Assembly (NCBI GenBank): GCA_001414345.1
Contig: LLCB01000154.1
Coordinates: 62,001 to 126,000 of the forward strand
Direction of reading: 5' to 3'
From: Hymenoscyphus infarciens
Taxonomy: Eukaryota; Ascomycota; Leotiomycetes; Helotiales; Helotiaceae
Length of the DNA: 64,000 nucleotides
A program made the position numbers and the translations under genes. Under the pieces are notes generated by a model. That model was not told where the DNA came from. It saw only the letters and a list, made by a program, of their open reading frames with translations, and did not search any database. Positions 1 to 11,685 of this stretch are shown piece after piece (the stretch's first letter is position 1; the number at the start of each line of letters is the position of its first letter).

Positions 1-258
1 TCCAGGGTCATGGGATTTGTAAATCCAGACCGACCCTCGAAAAGAAGTCATGCAAGAGAGACACGCTTCCTGGAAGCCCCCTCTCCTATTGCCTCAACTT
101 TTCTCGGACAACGGTGAATATTGTTTGAAAATGTTTGGGAGAATAGGAAACTGAATTTCTTGGTTCTCCTAAACTTCCGCAAACAATTGTCCCAAACTTT
201 TTCGAAAAAATTCAAAATTGAAGCAGGCGCAAGCTGAGCAATTGATGGAAGTTCTTAC
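1..258 (-). other. intron or truncated 3' region of the hydrolase gene
   Basis: Starts with a good donor (GTAAGA) of the hydrolase gene. No coding sequence is recognisable to the window edge, and no hydrolase C-terminus was found in any frame. Confidence 0.4.
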
Positions 259-1232
259 CTTTACAGCACTCGCCACCGTCAAATGCGGTTTATCCTTATT
301 CAGAGGCACACTATTAAAATGAGGATTGCTCTCCCCCGTAGCCTCCGCAGCCACAGCATTCGCAGCACCAGTAGCCGCATTCCCAACCGGTTTCTTTCCC
401 CTCAACTTCTCCACCGAATTCGACCCCTCAGACCCCCCAGTAAGCCTCCTCCTAGTACTAACCTCCAAAATACTCTGCGGAATCAAATCATTGTACACCA
501 ATTTCGAAAACCACCCCAAATGATACGGACGCATTAATCCAGCAGGCGCAAGTAAAGCCAGTCCTTTCACGAGTTTCGGGAAGTACGCAGCAAAATCGGC
601 TGCGATTCCTCCTCCTAGGGAGTAACCGATGATATTGAAGCCATCTGGTGTCCAAGAGAGAGGGGAGGAGGTGAGAGCCAGCAGGATTTCAGTGGTGTAG
701 AGACGGGAATCGTGGGGGAGGTCGGAACTATCTGAGTAACCTCTTCCCCAGAGGTCGAGGAGCATTACTCTGCAATTTTTCTCTTCGACTAGGACGCGGG
801 AGAGGGAACCTAGGGAGACGCAGGGCGTCGAGATTCCGTGGATGAGGAGGACTTTTTGGCCGGTTTCTGGGCCCCATTCGTAAACTCTAATTGTCCCGTA
901 CTGTTGTGAGTGTCAACGAAGGGGTCTTTGCGAGGAGGTCATTCACGAGATATTGTCTTTGGGGGCTTCTTGAGGTTTGGGGAATCACGAACCGGACTTT
1001 CGACGTCCCTTGCTCCTGGGAAGATGTCTGGTGGGTAGGGCAGAGCTTCTTGTTCTTCTTTTGAGAGACTGGGGAGGAGAGAGGCTCTGGGACTGGGTAT
1101 TATTTTTGGTGGGGTGGGATTCAAAGTTCTTTTGGCGATCGTGAGAAGAGCAAGCGTTGCGACGACTGTTGAGGTAATGAGAAGGCTGGTGTGAGGGGAG
1201 GGAACTAGGCCCAAAAGCTCCCGCTTCATCAT
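259..1232 (-). CDS. alpha/beta hydrolase with N-terminal membrane anchor, 3' part missing
   Basis: A serine hydrolase of the alpha/beta fold superfamily; the substrate cannot be told from sequence. Two exons are visible: 993-1232 (80 codons) and 259-900 (214 codons), joined by a 92-bp intron (donor GTTCGT, acceptor ACAACAG) that restores the continuous reading DVESP-YGTIRVYEWGPE. Residues about 16-36 form one hydrophobic segment, so the enzyme is probably membrane-anchored. The oxyanion-type motif LLIHGISTP is followed by the nucleophile elbow GYSLGG (Ser about residue 174). Exon 2 stops in phase 0 at AAG|GTAAGA. No acceptor that restores a family-like sequence appears in the remaining 258 bases, so the catalytic His exon lies outside the window or the last intron is unusually long or disrupted. 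The start at 1232 is the first ATG of the frame; a second ATG follows at once. Confidence 0.75.
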
Positions 1233-1638
1233 GGAGATTATCTGCTCTTGCTTGAGGATTTGATATCAACGACTGGAAGTACCGGAAAAGGTACAAAAAA
1301 CTTAGGAATTAAGTCGGTATGCTCGGATGACACCTATCTTGGCCAGAAAACGTGACATGGGAGCTCAACGTTCGCGCCAATCGGAGGAAGTAAAGTCTGA
1401 TAACAAACACTTTGTCCAAACTTACTTCACAGGTTCATAGACCAGTACAGAAATGGCATCCATTTAGGGGAAAAAATCAAAAGTACGTATGAGTACTCGT
1501 AAGTGACTTTCCCGGAAAAACTGTAACAACTTCACCTGTGCATTGAACCGAGGCTACGGAATAAATAACGGATGACAAGCGGTCCGGTGTCCCAGCATCG
1601 GCGTGTAACCGGACTATAACGGTTCCTCTCGCCACTTT

Positions 1639-1974
1639 TCACTGGAACTGGATAAACAACGAGGGATACCTTGGCCAGTGAGAAGCATTCCAACTATCCG
1701 GCAACCAAGATTTGTCCTTGACTCCTTGTAGACAAGCTTCCTTGATCTTTCCGTAGGAAGAATTAATGCGCACTGCAAAGCATCCATTTGCGTCACCTGA
1801 GTAGGTTGAAACATCGACGGTTACAAGTTCACGCCTGCGCGAAACTGACACTTCCACCAGGTTGTAGACCCTGTCGCACAACATTGCCCCAGTGCCGGCC
1901 CAGCCTCCAATGCCACCAGTGTTCAAGGGCTTCCCGCCAGCGCGGAGAAAGCGGCATCCGTTATAAAAATCCAT
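1639..1974 (-). CDS. hypothetical ORF, doubtful
   Basis: An uninterrupted 111-codon ATG frame. The product is Gly-rich near the N-terminus, has four cysteines, no obvious signal peptide and no family I recognise. Composition is ordinary for a coding region and GC is not biased, but no intron signals or homologous motif support it. It could be a last exon of a small secreted or enzyme gene, or chance. It lies between the divergently oriented hydrolase and CLA4 genes. Confidence 0.2.
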   Translation of the reverse strand: MDFYNGCRFLRAGGKPLNTGGIGGWAGTGAMLCDRVYNLVEVSVSRRRELVTVDVSTYSGDANGCFAVRINSSYGKIKEACLQGVKDKSWLPDSWNASHWPRYPSLFIQFQ

Positions 1975-2883
1975 TTAGACGGCTGCTCGGGAAGCGATTA
2001 CTGGTGTTGAAAGGAGTTTGAAATGCTGAGCTTACGAAAGACAAGATTTCGGTCAAATTTACTTTACCCGCACCTCGCGATTGGGAGCCAAACAAAGGTC
2101 GTCGGGTGCGAAAAGCGGCCTGAAGTAGGCCAGGTTGGGTGGTCTGGAGAACAACCTACAGAAGCCTTCATCTTAGCTAGTGAAAAGTCAAACAGGTGGG
2201 AAGGGATGATTGGAATAGCTTCAACAATTAAATTTGTAGTCTCTTATTGTTGAAATGTCGAGAGCCTTTCAATAATTCTAAGCCATTGTTCAGCAAGTTA
2301 TCCGTATCAGCTTCTGATTCGACCGACCAAGCAAAGACTGATCGCCGCTTTATAGATGGGCGGTTCCTCAACCCATTCAGCGCTAACCTGGGAAGTGGCA
2401 CCAACCAACTCCCTCGAACATATTGACGACCGACCTCTAAATACTGTGCTGTGCAGCAAACCTGCAGTCCAAGTCGACCTCGAAATCCTTCACCACTACT
2501 CGTCACAGGTAGACCGCCTGCTACAAACTTCCCCTGCCCCGTCCGACGCTGTGCGCTTTGCCGCGAGGCTCGAGGCTCGAGGCACGGTGAAGGGAAAGCC
2601 TCCCTCGACTGCTCCAGCATTCATCAACCTCGCGATATCCCTTTCTTTGGACCGTTTTCTGTCTGCATCTGCGATCTGTACGTACCGCCCCTTCTCCCAC
2701 TCGCGCGCGCCCTCGAGAGAATTGTCGCTGAACGTGTTGGTCTTCGCAGATCAATTTCCTTTACGATACCCCGCGCCGGCGACCAAGACGACGACGACTC
2801 GACACGATCTCGCCATTTTGCGTTGAAATACATAGGACCAGCGACCTGCATCTTAAGCGACCCAACTCTGGTCATTCGCAAGA
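1975..2883. promoter_or_regulatory. upstream region and probable 5' leader of CLA4
   Basis: About 0.9 kb immediately upstream of the CLA4 start codon. It contains overlapping chance frames (for example 2356-2826) with no conserved domain and a short direct duplication GAGGCTCGAGGCTCGAGG near 2565. I read it as promoter plus 5' UTR; no TATA box is obvious. Confidence 0.4.
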
Positions 2884-5847
2884 ATGGCTTCACAGAACAG
2901 GTACGTTACCATTGGGCACTCGCACAGATCGCCATTTGTTACAGTTTGTGGAAACACAGGGGATATCAAGTGGACCACTAAATCCGCTTCTGCATGGCTG
3001 GGCTAAACTCAAACTCGCCTTCACTCATGGCCGTGAATCATCTTTCCTTCTCTCATTCTGCTTAGTGTTTCCCCAATTTCAATCTTTACCATTGTCTCTG
3101 TTGAGCTTGTTAATTAATCATTGAACATGTTGATAGTATCTACACACCTGGCCAGTTCATGAACCCTGGACCAGCGCCACGACCCCCAACAGAACGACCT
3201 CGACTTGCCCTGACGCCCTCTACCGCAAACCTTCCAGGCAACATGTCTCAAATGAGCATCAACTCTCCCATCACTCGGACGGCCACCTCGACGTATACGG
3301 GCTCTACGGTCTCTCTCCCGCTCGCCCGACAACAAACCAATATGGATGGACAAGGTGGTGTGGCAGTGATTAAAGAAGGGTGGGCTTCGGTCAAGGAGGG
3401 GAAGAACTTTATCAGTCCATGGAAGCAAAAATGGCTTATATTACGAAAAGAGGCACTCGACTTTCACAAAACTGACGGCGGCAAACTGGCGTACCAGATA
3501 GTGTTGAAGGATGTGCTGGGCGTCTCCCGTGTCGAGGCAGCAGGCACTATTTTTGAGATCAAAAGAACTTTAAATGGCAGCTCAAATAACCCCGGAGACG
3601 ATGATGGTCAAGGCTCGAAAACTCTTCAAATAAAGGTCAAAGGCGATGATGAACTATACGATTGGATCGACTTCATATACGCAAGGTGCCCCGGAATGGG
3701 TGGTGTTAGCAACCCAACCAACTTTAGTCACTCTGTCCATGTTGGGTTTGACCCTCAAACTGGAGAGTTTGTTGGCCTACCTCCGGAATGGTCAAAGTTG
3801 CTCAACTCATCAGCCATCACCAAGGAAGATTATGAGCGTAACCCACAAGCAGTCTTCGAGGTCTTGGAATTTTACTCGGACATTACCCAGCGAGCACAAA
3901 ACCCAAACCAGTTCCCAAGTCTCACACCAACACCACCTGTCTCCGGAAACCAAAATAAACAATTGGGATATGCGGGCCCAGGAAGTATGGGTGGTATGGG
4001 AGGTACAAGCATAGCTCCCCAACGCCCTGTGCAAAACCAACAACAACGCAATCCCAGTTATGGACCTAATTCTCCTTCTCCTCAACCACGCCGACCTACC
4101 CCTCCTGAAGCCACCCAGCAGCGCCAGCAGATGCAACAAATGGCCTCAAACTACGTCAACCCGCAAGCACGTGATGACCAACGTCAAAAACAACTCGAAG
4201 CCCAACAACGCCAGCAACAGCAAGAGAGGGAGATGGAACAGCAAAGGCGAGAATTGGAGGAGTATAATGCATCGCTACCAAAAACCCGAACACCAATTGC
4301 TCAGCAAGAAGTTGGTGGATATGGAGGTGGTGGCGCTGGCCCAGGGCCCGATCGATACAACCCCTCCAGAGCAGCCCCTCCCGCCCCACGCCAACCTCAA
4401 CAAGCACAAGCTCCCGCATCACTCCGATCCCAAAGACAGGCACCTTCCGCTCCTACTCCAAACGGCCAACCCCGCCCCCAAATCTCCAACCAACAAATTC
4501 CCGCACCACGAGAGCAAAATGGTGGATCCCGCTCACCAGCAAGACCAGAGCAGCAAAACCAACGACCTCAAGAACCCCGGTACCAAAACGGTGGATCTCA
4601 ACAACAGCCTCAAGCTCGCCAGCCACAACAAAATGCCCCACCATCTCGACTTCCTGCTCCTGTTAACCAAGTCAAGCCACTCAATGTTGGAAATAAGCAA
4701 CCTGCCAATAATGGCACTTCAAGCGATGCAGTCAAGGCAGCGGAAGCCGCCCTCACTGCCAAACCACCAGCGGCGGAGCGTCAAAAGGATGTCCGCATGT
4801 CTACTATGAGTGAAAGTGAAGTAATGGTAAAACTAAAGGAGGCTGTTTCAAAGGATGACCCTAACATGTCTTACTCGAAGCAAAAGAAGATCGGTCAAGG
4901 TGCCTCAGGTTCCGTTTATGTGGCCAAAGTCAAGGAGAATCCTTTGTCTCCGATTGCAAGAGAAGTCATCCGCCAACAAGGCAGCAAAGCTCAAGTCGCC
5001 ATCAAACAGATGGACTTGGCGCATCAACCAAGAAAAGAGTTGATTGTAAACGAGATTATGGTCATGAAGGACAGCAAGCACCCAAATATTGTCAACTTCT
5101 TAGATGCTTTCTTAAGGAACAACTTCTCCGAGTTGTGGGTTGTTATGGAGTATATGGAGGGTGGTGCTTTGACTGATGTCATTGACAACAACCCAACCAT
5201 CACTGAGGACCAAATCTCTACTATTTGTCTCGAGGTAAGTTGTTTGGGTATATTTGTTCTATACATACTAACAATGACTAGACTTGCCGAGGTCTTGAGC
5301 ATCTTCATCAACAGAGCATCATTCACAGGGATATTAAGAGTGATAACGTTCTATTAGATGCTCGTGGAAACGTTAAAATTAGTATGTTTACACCCCACAG
5401 TAGAACCTATGTCAATTTTTTGCTAACCGCTTTCAAGCCGATTTTGGTTTCTGTGCAAAACTCACCGAGTCAAAATCCAAGCGTGCTACCATGGTTGGTA
5501 CTCCATACTGGATGGCTCCCGAAGTTGTCAAGCAAAAGGAATACGGCCCCAAGGTCGATATCTGGTCTTTGGGTATTATGGCCATTGAGATGATCGAATC
5601 CGAACCACCATACTTGAACGAAGAGCCACTCAAGGCACTTTACCTTATTGCAACCAACGGAACACCCCGTTTAAAGAAACCCGAGAAACTCAGCAAGGAG
5701 TTGAAGGCATTCTTGTCAGTCTGCCTGTGCGTCGACATTCGAAGCAGAGCATCCGCCAACGAGCTTCTCCAACACGATTTCTTGAAGCATGGCTGCACCC
5801 TGGGGAGTCTGTCGGATCTGCTGGCATTCCGAAAGAACGGCAAATAA
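2884..5847 (+). CDS. cla4: p21-activated Ser/Thr kinase, CLA4 type
   Basis: PAK-family kinase acting downstream of Cdc42/Rac in polarity, septation and hyphal growth. Exons 2884-2900, 3137-5234, 5282-5381 and 5438-5847 give 874 aa with phases consistent throughout. The tiny first exon encodes MASQN and splices (GTACGT...GATAG) to S-IYTPGQFM. Domain order: PH domain about residues 84-187 ([12 protein letters not shown]...[11 protein letters not shown]), CRIB/PBD about 195-217 ([15 protein letters not shown]), a long Gln/Pro-rich linker, and the kinase domain from about 588: P-loop [15 protein letters not shown] with catalytic Lys about 629, [11 protein letters not shown] created across the exon 3 join, DFGFCAKL across the exon 4 join, then [17 protein letters not shown] domain before the CRIB separates CLA4 from STE20. 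The kinase is complete and shows no sign of RIP although the AT-rich block begins 1.6 kb downstream. Confidence 0.95.
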
Positions 5848-7430
5848 ATCGAAAATTACAGCTTTGCTCGTAGCATATTGGCGATTTGATTTTTTCGATA
5901 TTCCAGAAGGTTCCTCGCGTTTTCGGCGAGGGCTATGCATCAAAAAGAATTCATGCTGGTCATCACAGTATATATGATTCACATGAGTTTTTTTCCTGGA
6001 GTTTGGGGTGGGGTGGCCATAACTTTGCCTTTTTTCGGTCAGGATTCACACACGCAGCCTTTTTATTTACATTCTCCAGCGTCATGGTTTTTTGCTTTAG
6101 TTCAAAAGACTACTTTTTTTTTGATTTTGTGATGGCTTGTTAATTTCACATAAAGGACGGGTCGTGCAAGCAGATTAGGGAAAAAGGGGAGAGAGTTTAA
6201 GAAAGAAAGAAGAAAGAGATTCCAGCCTTTGCATTTGTGTCTGTTTTATGAAATGTTGTTTTTCGTTTTTCTTTTTACCGCTATCATTGTGTTTTCTTCT
6301 AATGTCCCCTGAGAACAAGTTCATGCATGGGCCTTGAGATAGAGATGGTTGAATGGAAAAGGGGAGGGGAGGGCTTGGAAGATACAACTGAGGAGAACGA
6401 ACGTTTAAATCTTAAATGAATAATGTGATGAATGTTATTTTTGATGAGAACTTCTTACTTTGTGTGAGGAGGTCAGAGTGAATGATGGTAGGCACTTGCC
6501 CCCACACCATCAAACGTCAATCAAGACGGTGCGGCTAAGTTTAAGGTTGAGGCGATCACTACTCAGTATTGAGTCCATCATCTTCCAAGCCAGCCACAAA
6601 GTCAGGCTCTGTTCCTGAAGTTGTAGTGTGGGTGTGAGTGGGAATTAGCTATTATGTTGAGCTCAACCCCCCTGCTTACTAGTTTATGTAGCATATGTTG
6701 GCTAAACAACATCAAAAGGGTTATAATAATATTATTGAGGCGAATTTCTTACAGTCGATTCCTTTTCTGCTGTCGAATAACAGATTTTTGGGGAGTTCCT
6801 TCCCCTCTGTAGCCGATTCCTTCTATTGTTCGTGCTGCTTTCCTCGGTTGAGTTGAGTCAAGTTATTCATAGTCTGGTCGGCGAGTATCTATTGACCCTG
6901 AGATTGGCTAACTGTTTCTCGGAGTCGGTGGTTTTCGACTCGAAGTCGTACCATTTCTTCCCTTCATGTCTAGAGGGGTGGTGTAGCCCTTATCCTTGAG
7001 GAACCGTTCGTGGAAGTCGTCACGCAGAAATACCGTGCTTCTAAACAAGAGAATGTTCTCGAAAGCGTATCTGCTAAGCTTGTACTTGAGGTCTAGTCTC
7101 AAGTAGCATCGTGGTACTCGTCCAAATGATGATGCCTGGTTTCGTCACTAGAAGTGTTCATAGGGGTCTAAGTTTATGATATGAGTTTTGGCTTCTGTTT
7201 CAGGAGATTAAAGCTACTCCCTCTTCTTTCTCCTCGCTCGGTATAGATTCGTAGTTTTTGTTTTGGCCTAGTCACCTTGTAGAAGGCTATTACTATGTGA
7301 TTCCTCCAGCTAAAGATAATCTTTACTTTTGGTGGAGAAGGTCTGTGGTAGCTAACTTGAGGCTTCTTAAAATCGTCGCCATAAATATTCCTATTGGAGA
7401 TTTGGTTCTGGACCCCGAGACATTCTAACT
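5848..7430. other. CLA4 3' UTR and gene-free DNA
   Basis: T-rich and A-rich tracts directly after the stop suggest a 3' UTR of several hundred bases. From about 6480 to 7430 the DNA has ordinary base composition but no ORF with coding character. One copy of the dispersed CTGTCGAAT repeat lies at 6741-6783. Confidence 0.5.
6741..6783 (+). repeat. dispersed ~40-bp repeat, copy 1
   Basis: Two imperfect half-units: TTTCTTACAGTCGATTCC followed by TTTTCTGCTGTCGAATAA. It aligns with five other places in the window that share the paired CTGTCGAAT core in the same order and strand. Confidence 0.6.
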
Positions 7431-8285
7431 AAGTACAATAGTGGCATAATGGAATTGCGTTTGAATGAAATAAATCAAAATCGGCAGTCATAAACTTCAA
7501 AAGCATAATGAAGCATTTTGTATATTACCGCAATAATACCTGGAACAAAATTCTTAGTTATTTTTCCAGCACTCAACACTTCTGCTACCTAAATAATTGT
7601 AATTACCTAGAATACTACTTAATTAATTAATAAGTAATTATTCTATTACCTAAACAAGTACCTTCTAAGAATAAGAGTATTCTAGTTATAGGAGAGAGAC
7701 ATTTTAGTTATAGTGGGTTATTATTTACTATTTTTTACTATAGTATATTCTTTAGCTTCTAGTAAATTAAGATAATAGCCTTTAATATAGTGCTTTTAAT
7801 TTTCTACTTATTCTTTTAATTATTCTTCTTTTAGTTATCTCTTTTATAGTATCATTCTTACTACTACTAATATACTTATATATATCTTAAGAAGATAGAT
7901 ATATAATAATTTAAGTACTAAGAAGAGACTATTAGTAATTATACTTAAGAGGATTTAGATAATATATATTAAGAAGTAAAAATAAATAGGTAGTTATAAG
8001 AATAAAAGTAAATACAAAAGCTATATACGAGAAAGTAGGAAATACTATAACTAACTTAGAAGTCACTAAAAAGATGAAGTAAGAAAGCGAGTAATTAAAT
8101 AAAGAAGTAGTAAGTTTCTAACTAAAATACCTCTCTTTTATAACTAGAACGCGCTTATTTAGTATAAAGTTAATAGGTAAGTAATTTAAGTAGTAAAATA
8201 GTCACTTTCTTATTAATTAGATAGTATTCTTAGTAGTTATTATTCTTTATAATTCTTTAAATAGTAAAAGTTTTGATTACTCTTT
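7431..8285. repeat. AT-rich, RIP-like relic, unclassified
   Basis: Composition changes sharply to TA-dinucleotide-rich DNA almost without CA and TG, as in the retroelement block, so it is probably an old mutated repeat. No LTR, TIR or readable protein domain was found, and I could not align it with elements A-E by eye. Confidence 0.45.
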
Positions 8286-8300
8286 TTTTTCCTCTTAAAC

Positions 8301-8343
8301 GGGATTTCTTGCTGTAAATACCTTCTCTGCTGTTGAATGATAG
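8301..8343 (+). repeat. dispersed ~40-bp repeat, copy 2
   Basis: TTTCTTGCTGTAAATACC followed by TTCTCTGCTGTTGAATGA. The preceding TTAAACGG is also shared with copy 6 at 38990, so the homology extends a little upstream in this pair. Confidence 0.55.
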
Positions 8344-9310
8344 ATATTCTTAAAGAAGACGAAAAGAAGTGCTTGAGCTTCTATGAAAGTGGTTATATCG
8401 GTGCTTAGCCGATTACGAGACGTTCCTTAGAGGTTCTTCTTCTAGTGCTTGTAGTATAGGTAGCCTCTAAGTACTGACTCTAGTGGGTTGCTAATGTATA
8501 TGCTTGTATACTATAATGATAGATCTCGGTACTCTCGAGCTTCTTATGTAAGAGCCTCTAGCAGGACGAAGATATAAATTATCCTTCGAAAGAAGAGTGG
8601 AGCTAGGAGGATACCTTTAAGGTTGGCTATGTTCTTTTTAGGGTATGAATTGGGGATCTCCGAGGGAAAGATTCGAGGAATGTAAACGTCTATTCTACTA
8701 TTACTCTATTTAATAGTATTATTCTAAAAATTGTACAACAATTAAGTTGATTGAATTTAGTAAAGTAGATAATGAGGAATGGTGAAATTTGATTGCGTAA
8801 GTCTTCGCGTAGGTTAGACAGTTTGTTTTTAATACCCTAACCTTTATGGAGAATCATGTTAGTTTGGCAAGTGTATGCGAAACGAAATTGTGATCTCTTT
8901 TAGTATCATATCTGGCTTATGGTCTTGAGGTACTATAACTATTGAAAAGCAAAAGAAGGAGTTGTGCCTTTAACTTAGGACAGCGAATTTGTTATCTCTA
9001 CCCTTCAAACCCAGGATGTATTACCATTTTATAAGCTTCTTTGAAAAGCTAATACAGTTACAGCTTTTTGGGGTTCTTCTCAACTCATCCTCAACCCTTT
9101 GTCTTCAAATTTTGTTTCCCCAAACAGCCCTTTTCAACATATATGTATCTAGCGTTCTAGAGTTCCTATCCCAATCATCACCTCGAGATCTGTAGTTCTC
9201 AGTTTCGGTTAAACTTGGAACTCTAGTTCGCCCCCCTCCACCCCCCATTCCTACCCAACGGGGAGGGTTGGGAGAAAAGCCTGTAAAAGACATGGAAGAG
9301 AGTGACGTAA

Positions 9311-9346
9311 GTTACAGCCGCTTCCTTCTCTGCTGCCAAATATCTA
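9311..9346 (+). repeat. dispersed ~40-bp repeat, copy 3 (degenerate)
   Basis: TTACAGCCGCTTCC then TTCTCTGCTGCCAAATA; weaker than copies 1, 2 and 6 but with the same order of parts. Confidence 0.4.
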
Positions 9347-10474
9347 AGGCTCCTTACGCGGAAATGGATTTACAAACAAGACTCAGTTCTCTTCGCTTGC
9401 TTGTAAAGGGTGGAGAGAAATCTTTGTTGTCAGTTTCTAATTTCCAGACCCCCTTTTTGAAGTTGGCTCGTTGAGTGGGATGGGTATTTTCCCCATTTCA
9501 CTCGTCTATTCCCTGATGTTCTAGGTTTTCTTTTTTGGGTGGCTAGGTGGAAAGTCTTCTCTCCTTTAATATGTTTGAATCAACCTCAAAGCTAAAAAGC
9601 GGCTGCTACATTTTTCAAAATATCATCCTGAAGCTTAATGTTCCCATCTGGTTTTGGTTTGGGCCAAACTCCTCGCATTCTTGCTTATGCCACTAAGGCA
9701 TCTTCTAGATAAAAATCTAGATCGTAAGGCTGGGCACTATGTCCAGATCATACGAATGAACCCCGTAAGAAGTAAATGTGTGTGAGAAGTGGTTTGGTGT
9801 AGCCAAATTAGTTAAGAGAAATGAAAGGCGCATTTCTTTCTACGTACTATCTTATCTGATGTTCTGCATCAGCTAGGGCTATCATAGACCGCGAGACTTT
9901 CGTCGAGGATTTATAGTCTCGAGAGGTTAATTAAGAAGGTTGAGGAGTAGATATAGGAGGGTCCTATATAAACTCTACTTATCTGAATAGTATTACTCTA
10001 TAAACAAAGGTTCGATTTTCAATTAATACTAGCTAGATCTAACAGTTGGCTTAAGACTGTATATATCTTACTAAGGCCTAATATACTAGAGTTTAAGAAT
10101 CACTTATAGTAAGAGGTTTGATATATCTTATTATATCTAGACATACAGTTAAATAGATATAAACATCTTAATCACGTAGCTAGCTAGTTAGCGAATAATA
10201 TGTAGTAGGAAACAAGTGCTAAAAGACGAGAGATAGAGTTTTTTTAGTAGCACTGTGCTTAGTAGTAGAAGAGAGGATAAGTACCTCTACTTGTAACGTG
10301 CGCTGTGAAAGGAAGTTAGACAATGCTGAATTATTAATAAACTTCTATAACAACCTTAAAAGACATAAGAGACTAAATAAGCACTTGTAAAAAGAAGACT
10401 AAGGGAGCTGAATATGAAGTTGGAGTCTTGGCGGTTCTTTAGTGAAAGACGTGGTGGAAGGATTAATGTCAAAG

Positions 10475-10520
10475 CAATTTTCTTACTGTCGAAATTCTAT
10501 TTATTGTCGAATGTCTAATA
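10475..10520 (+). repeat. dispersed ~40-bp repeat, copy 4
   Basis: TTTTCTTACTGTCGAAATTC followed by TATTTATTGTCGAATGTC; both half-units keep the TGTCGAA core. Confidence 0.55.
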
Positions 10521-11167
10521 AAACCCCAAAGCAAGAGACTAATCTCCTCAAAAAATAAGGGTAAATGAATATAGAACTATTTTTTTTTAGATCAGGCGAG
10601 CCATTGTCACATCTTTTGTGAACGCAAAAGTCTTAGGGTCTTTCAGGGTCCAAATCTCATTTCTCATATAAGCTAGCATCAAGTATTGATATTGTTTGTA
10701 TGGAGGATGTAAAAGAGGTAAAAAGATTCTGCGTGTTTGGAATGCTCCTAGAGGCCGTAGAAGCCCCGCTAATTCTTTTGTAGGGTTTTTGATATATTAT
10801 TTTGACGGTCGATGTGATAGCTGGTTTGAATGCAGTTTAAAACCACTAGATTGAAGATATTTGTAACTTCTGACTAATTCAAATTTCTTCCAAAGATACT
10901 TCTACAGTGAAAAGTAAAAGACAATCACCTAAGTATATCTCAGGTATCTTAGTACCCTCAGTCACGTTTCCGAAAAATATAAGTGACCAGCTATAATCGC
11001 ACCAATTACTATCACCAAACTTACGTCAAGGTTACATCCTGAGACACAGCTTCAACTAACGCCAAGTACCTACTCGGTTTGGTTCTCGCTCCTAAAACTC
11101 AACAACGTATAAAAGTCCACCACGAGAGCCGGAAAAGGCTCCCTCAAAACACCTTTATAGAACCAAA

Positions 11168-11205
11168 TTTATTGTTGTCGGCTCCTTGTTTACTGTCGAA
11201 TACTA
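11168..11205 (+). repeat. dispersed ~40-bp repeat, copy 5
   Basis: TTATTGTTGTCGGCTCC followed by TTGTTTACTGTCGAATACT, ending about 315 bp before the left TIR of element E. Confidence 0.5.
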
Positions 11206-11520
11206 CCTACTAGCCCCTATAAAAATCAGCAGAAGATTTAACCATTCCCTACTTATGATAGATATTAAGTTAGAAATTTATAGTAGATACTGTTAAGCCC
11301 GGGTATATGTAAAAAGTTGTTGATTATGATAGGTTTCTAGAACGATTAGAGTGTCTAGACCTCTAGTTCTATATGGAAAATGGGCCGCTAAAGCTAAGAA
11401 GAAGGTGTTCTTAGTAGAATTGAGATTTTGTTTTTTCTAGAGACAGTCAGGAATAGGAAGAAATAAGAGCCGAACTTAGTTTCACTATGGCAAGTCTCTT
11501 AGTAGTAAAGCTCGGTTATA

Positions 11521-11594
11521 GTGAGTTACGTGTTAAGCTTCCCTTTTGACGATATTTTATAAACTATGCGTTTTTAGAAAATTTCTTATTTCCT
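11521..11594 (+). repeat. Element E left terminal inverted repeat
   Basis: Inverted match to 38156-38229. The central part containing TTTTTAGAAAATTTC is identical in both arms. Confidence 0.8.
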
Positions 11595-11685
11595 TATTTA
11601 TTTTAGCGGTAATTAACATAAATACTACCTTTTTAATTATTAAAGACAGAAATACTACCTAATTAATTTACTTCTAATAGAAATG
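11595..11685. repeat. Element E interior with AAATACTACC tandem units
   Basis: Short ~31-bp tandem units each beginning AAATACTACC or AAATGCTACT. The series is interrupted by insertion A at its third unit and continues after A at 19510. Related units (AAATACTACT, AAATGCTACT) recur at 37620-37690. Confidence 0.5.
11681..11685. repeat. target site duplication of element A, left (AAATG)
   Basis: AAATG directly before the left LTR of A; the same five bases follow its right LTR at 19510-19514. Confidence 0.85.

Larger units (their letters stand above)
8344..11520. other. gene-free mixed-composition DNA left of the transposon nest
   Basis: Alternating patches of normal and AT-rich composition; 9820-10330 is the most AT-rich. 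No coding region, LTR pair or TIR recognised. Three copies of the dispersed CTGTCGAAT repeat lie in it. The patchwork suggests several eroded insertions. Confidence 0.45.

Noticed and set aside
2356..2981. Overlapping frames upstream of CLA4
   Set aside because: They run into the CLA4 start region in other frames, have no motif, and fit a 5' leader.
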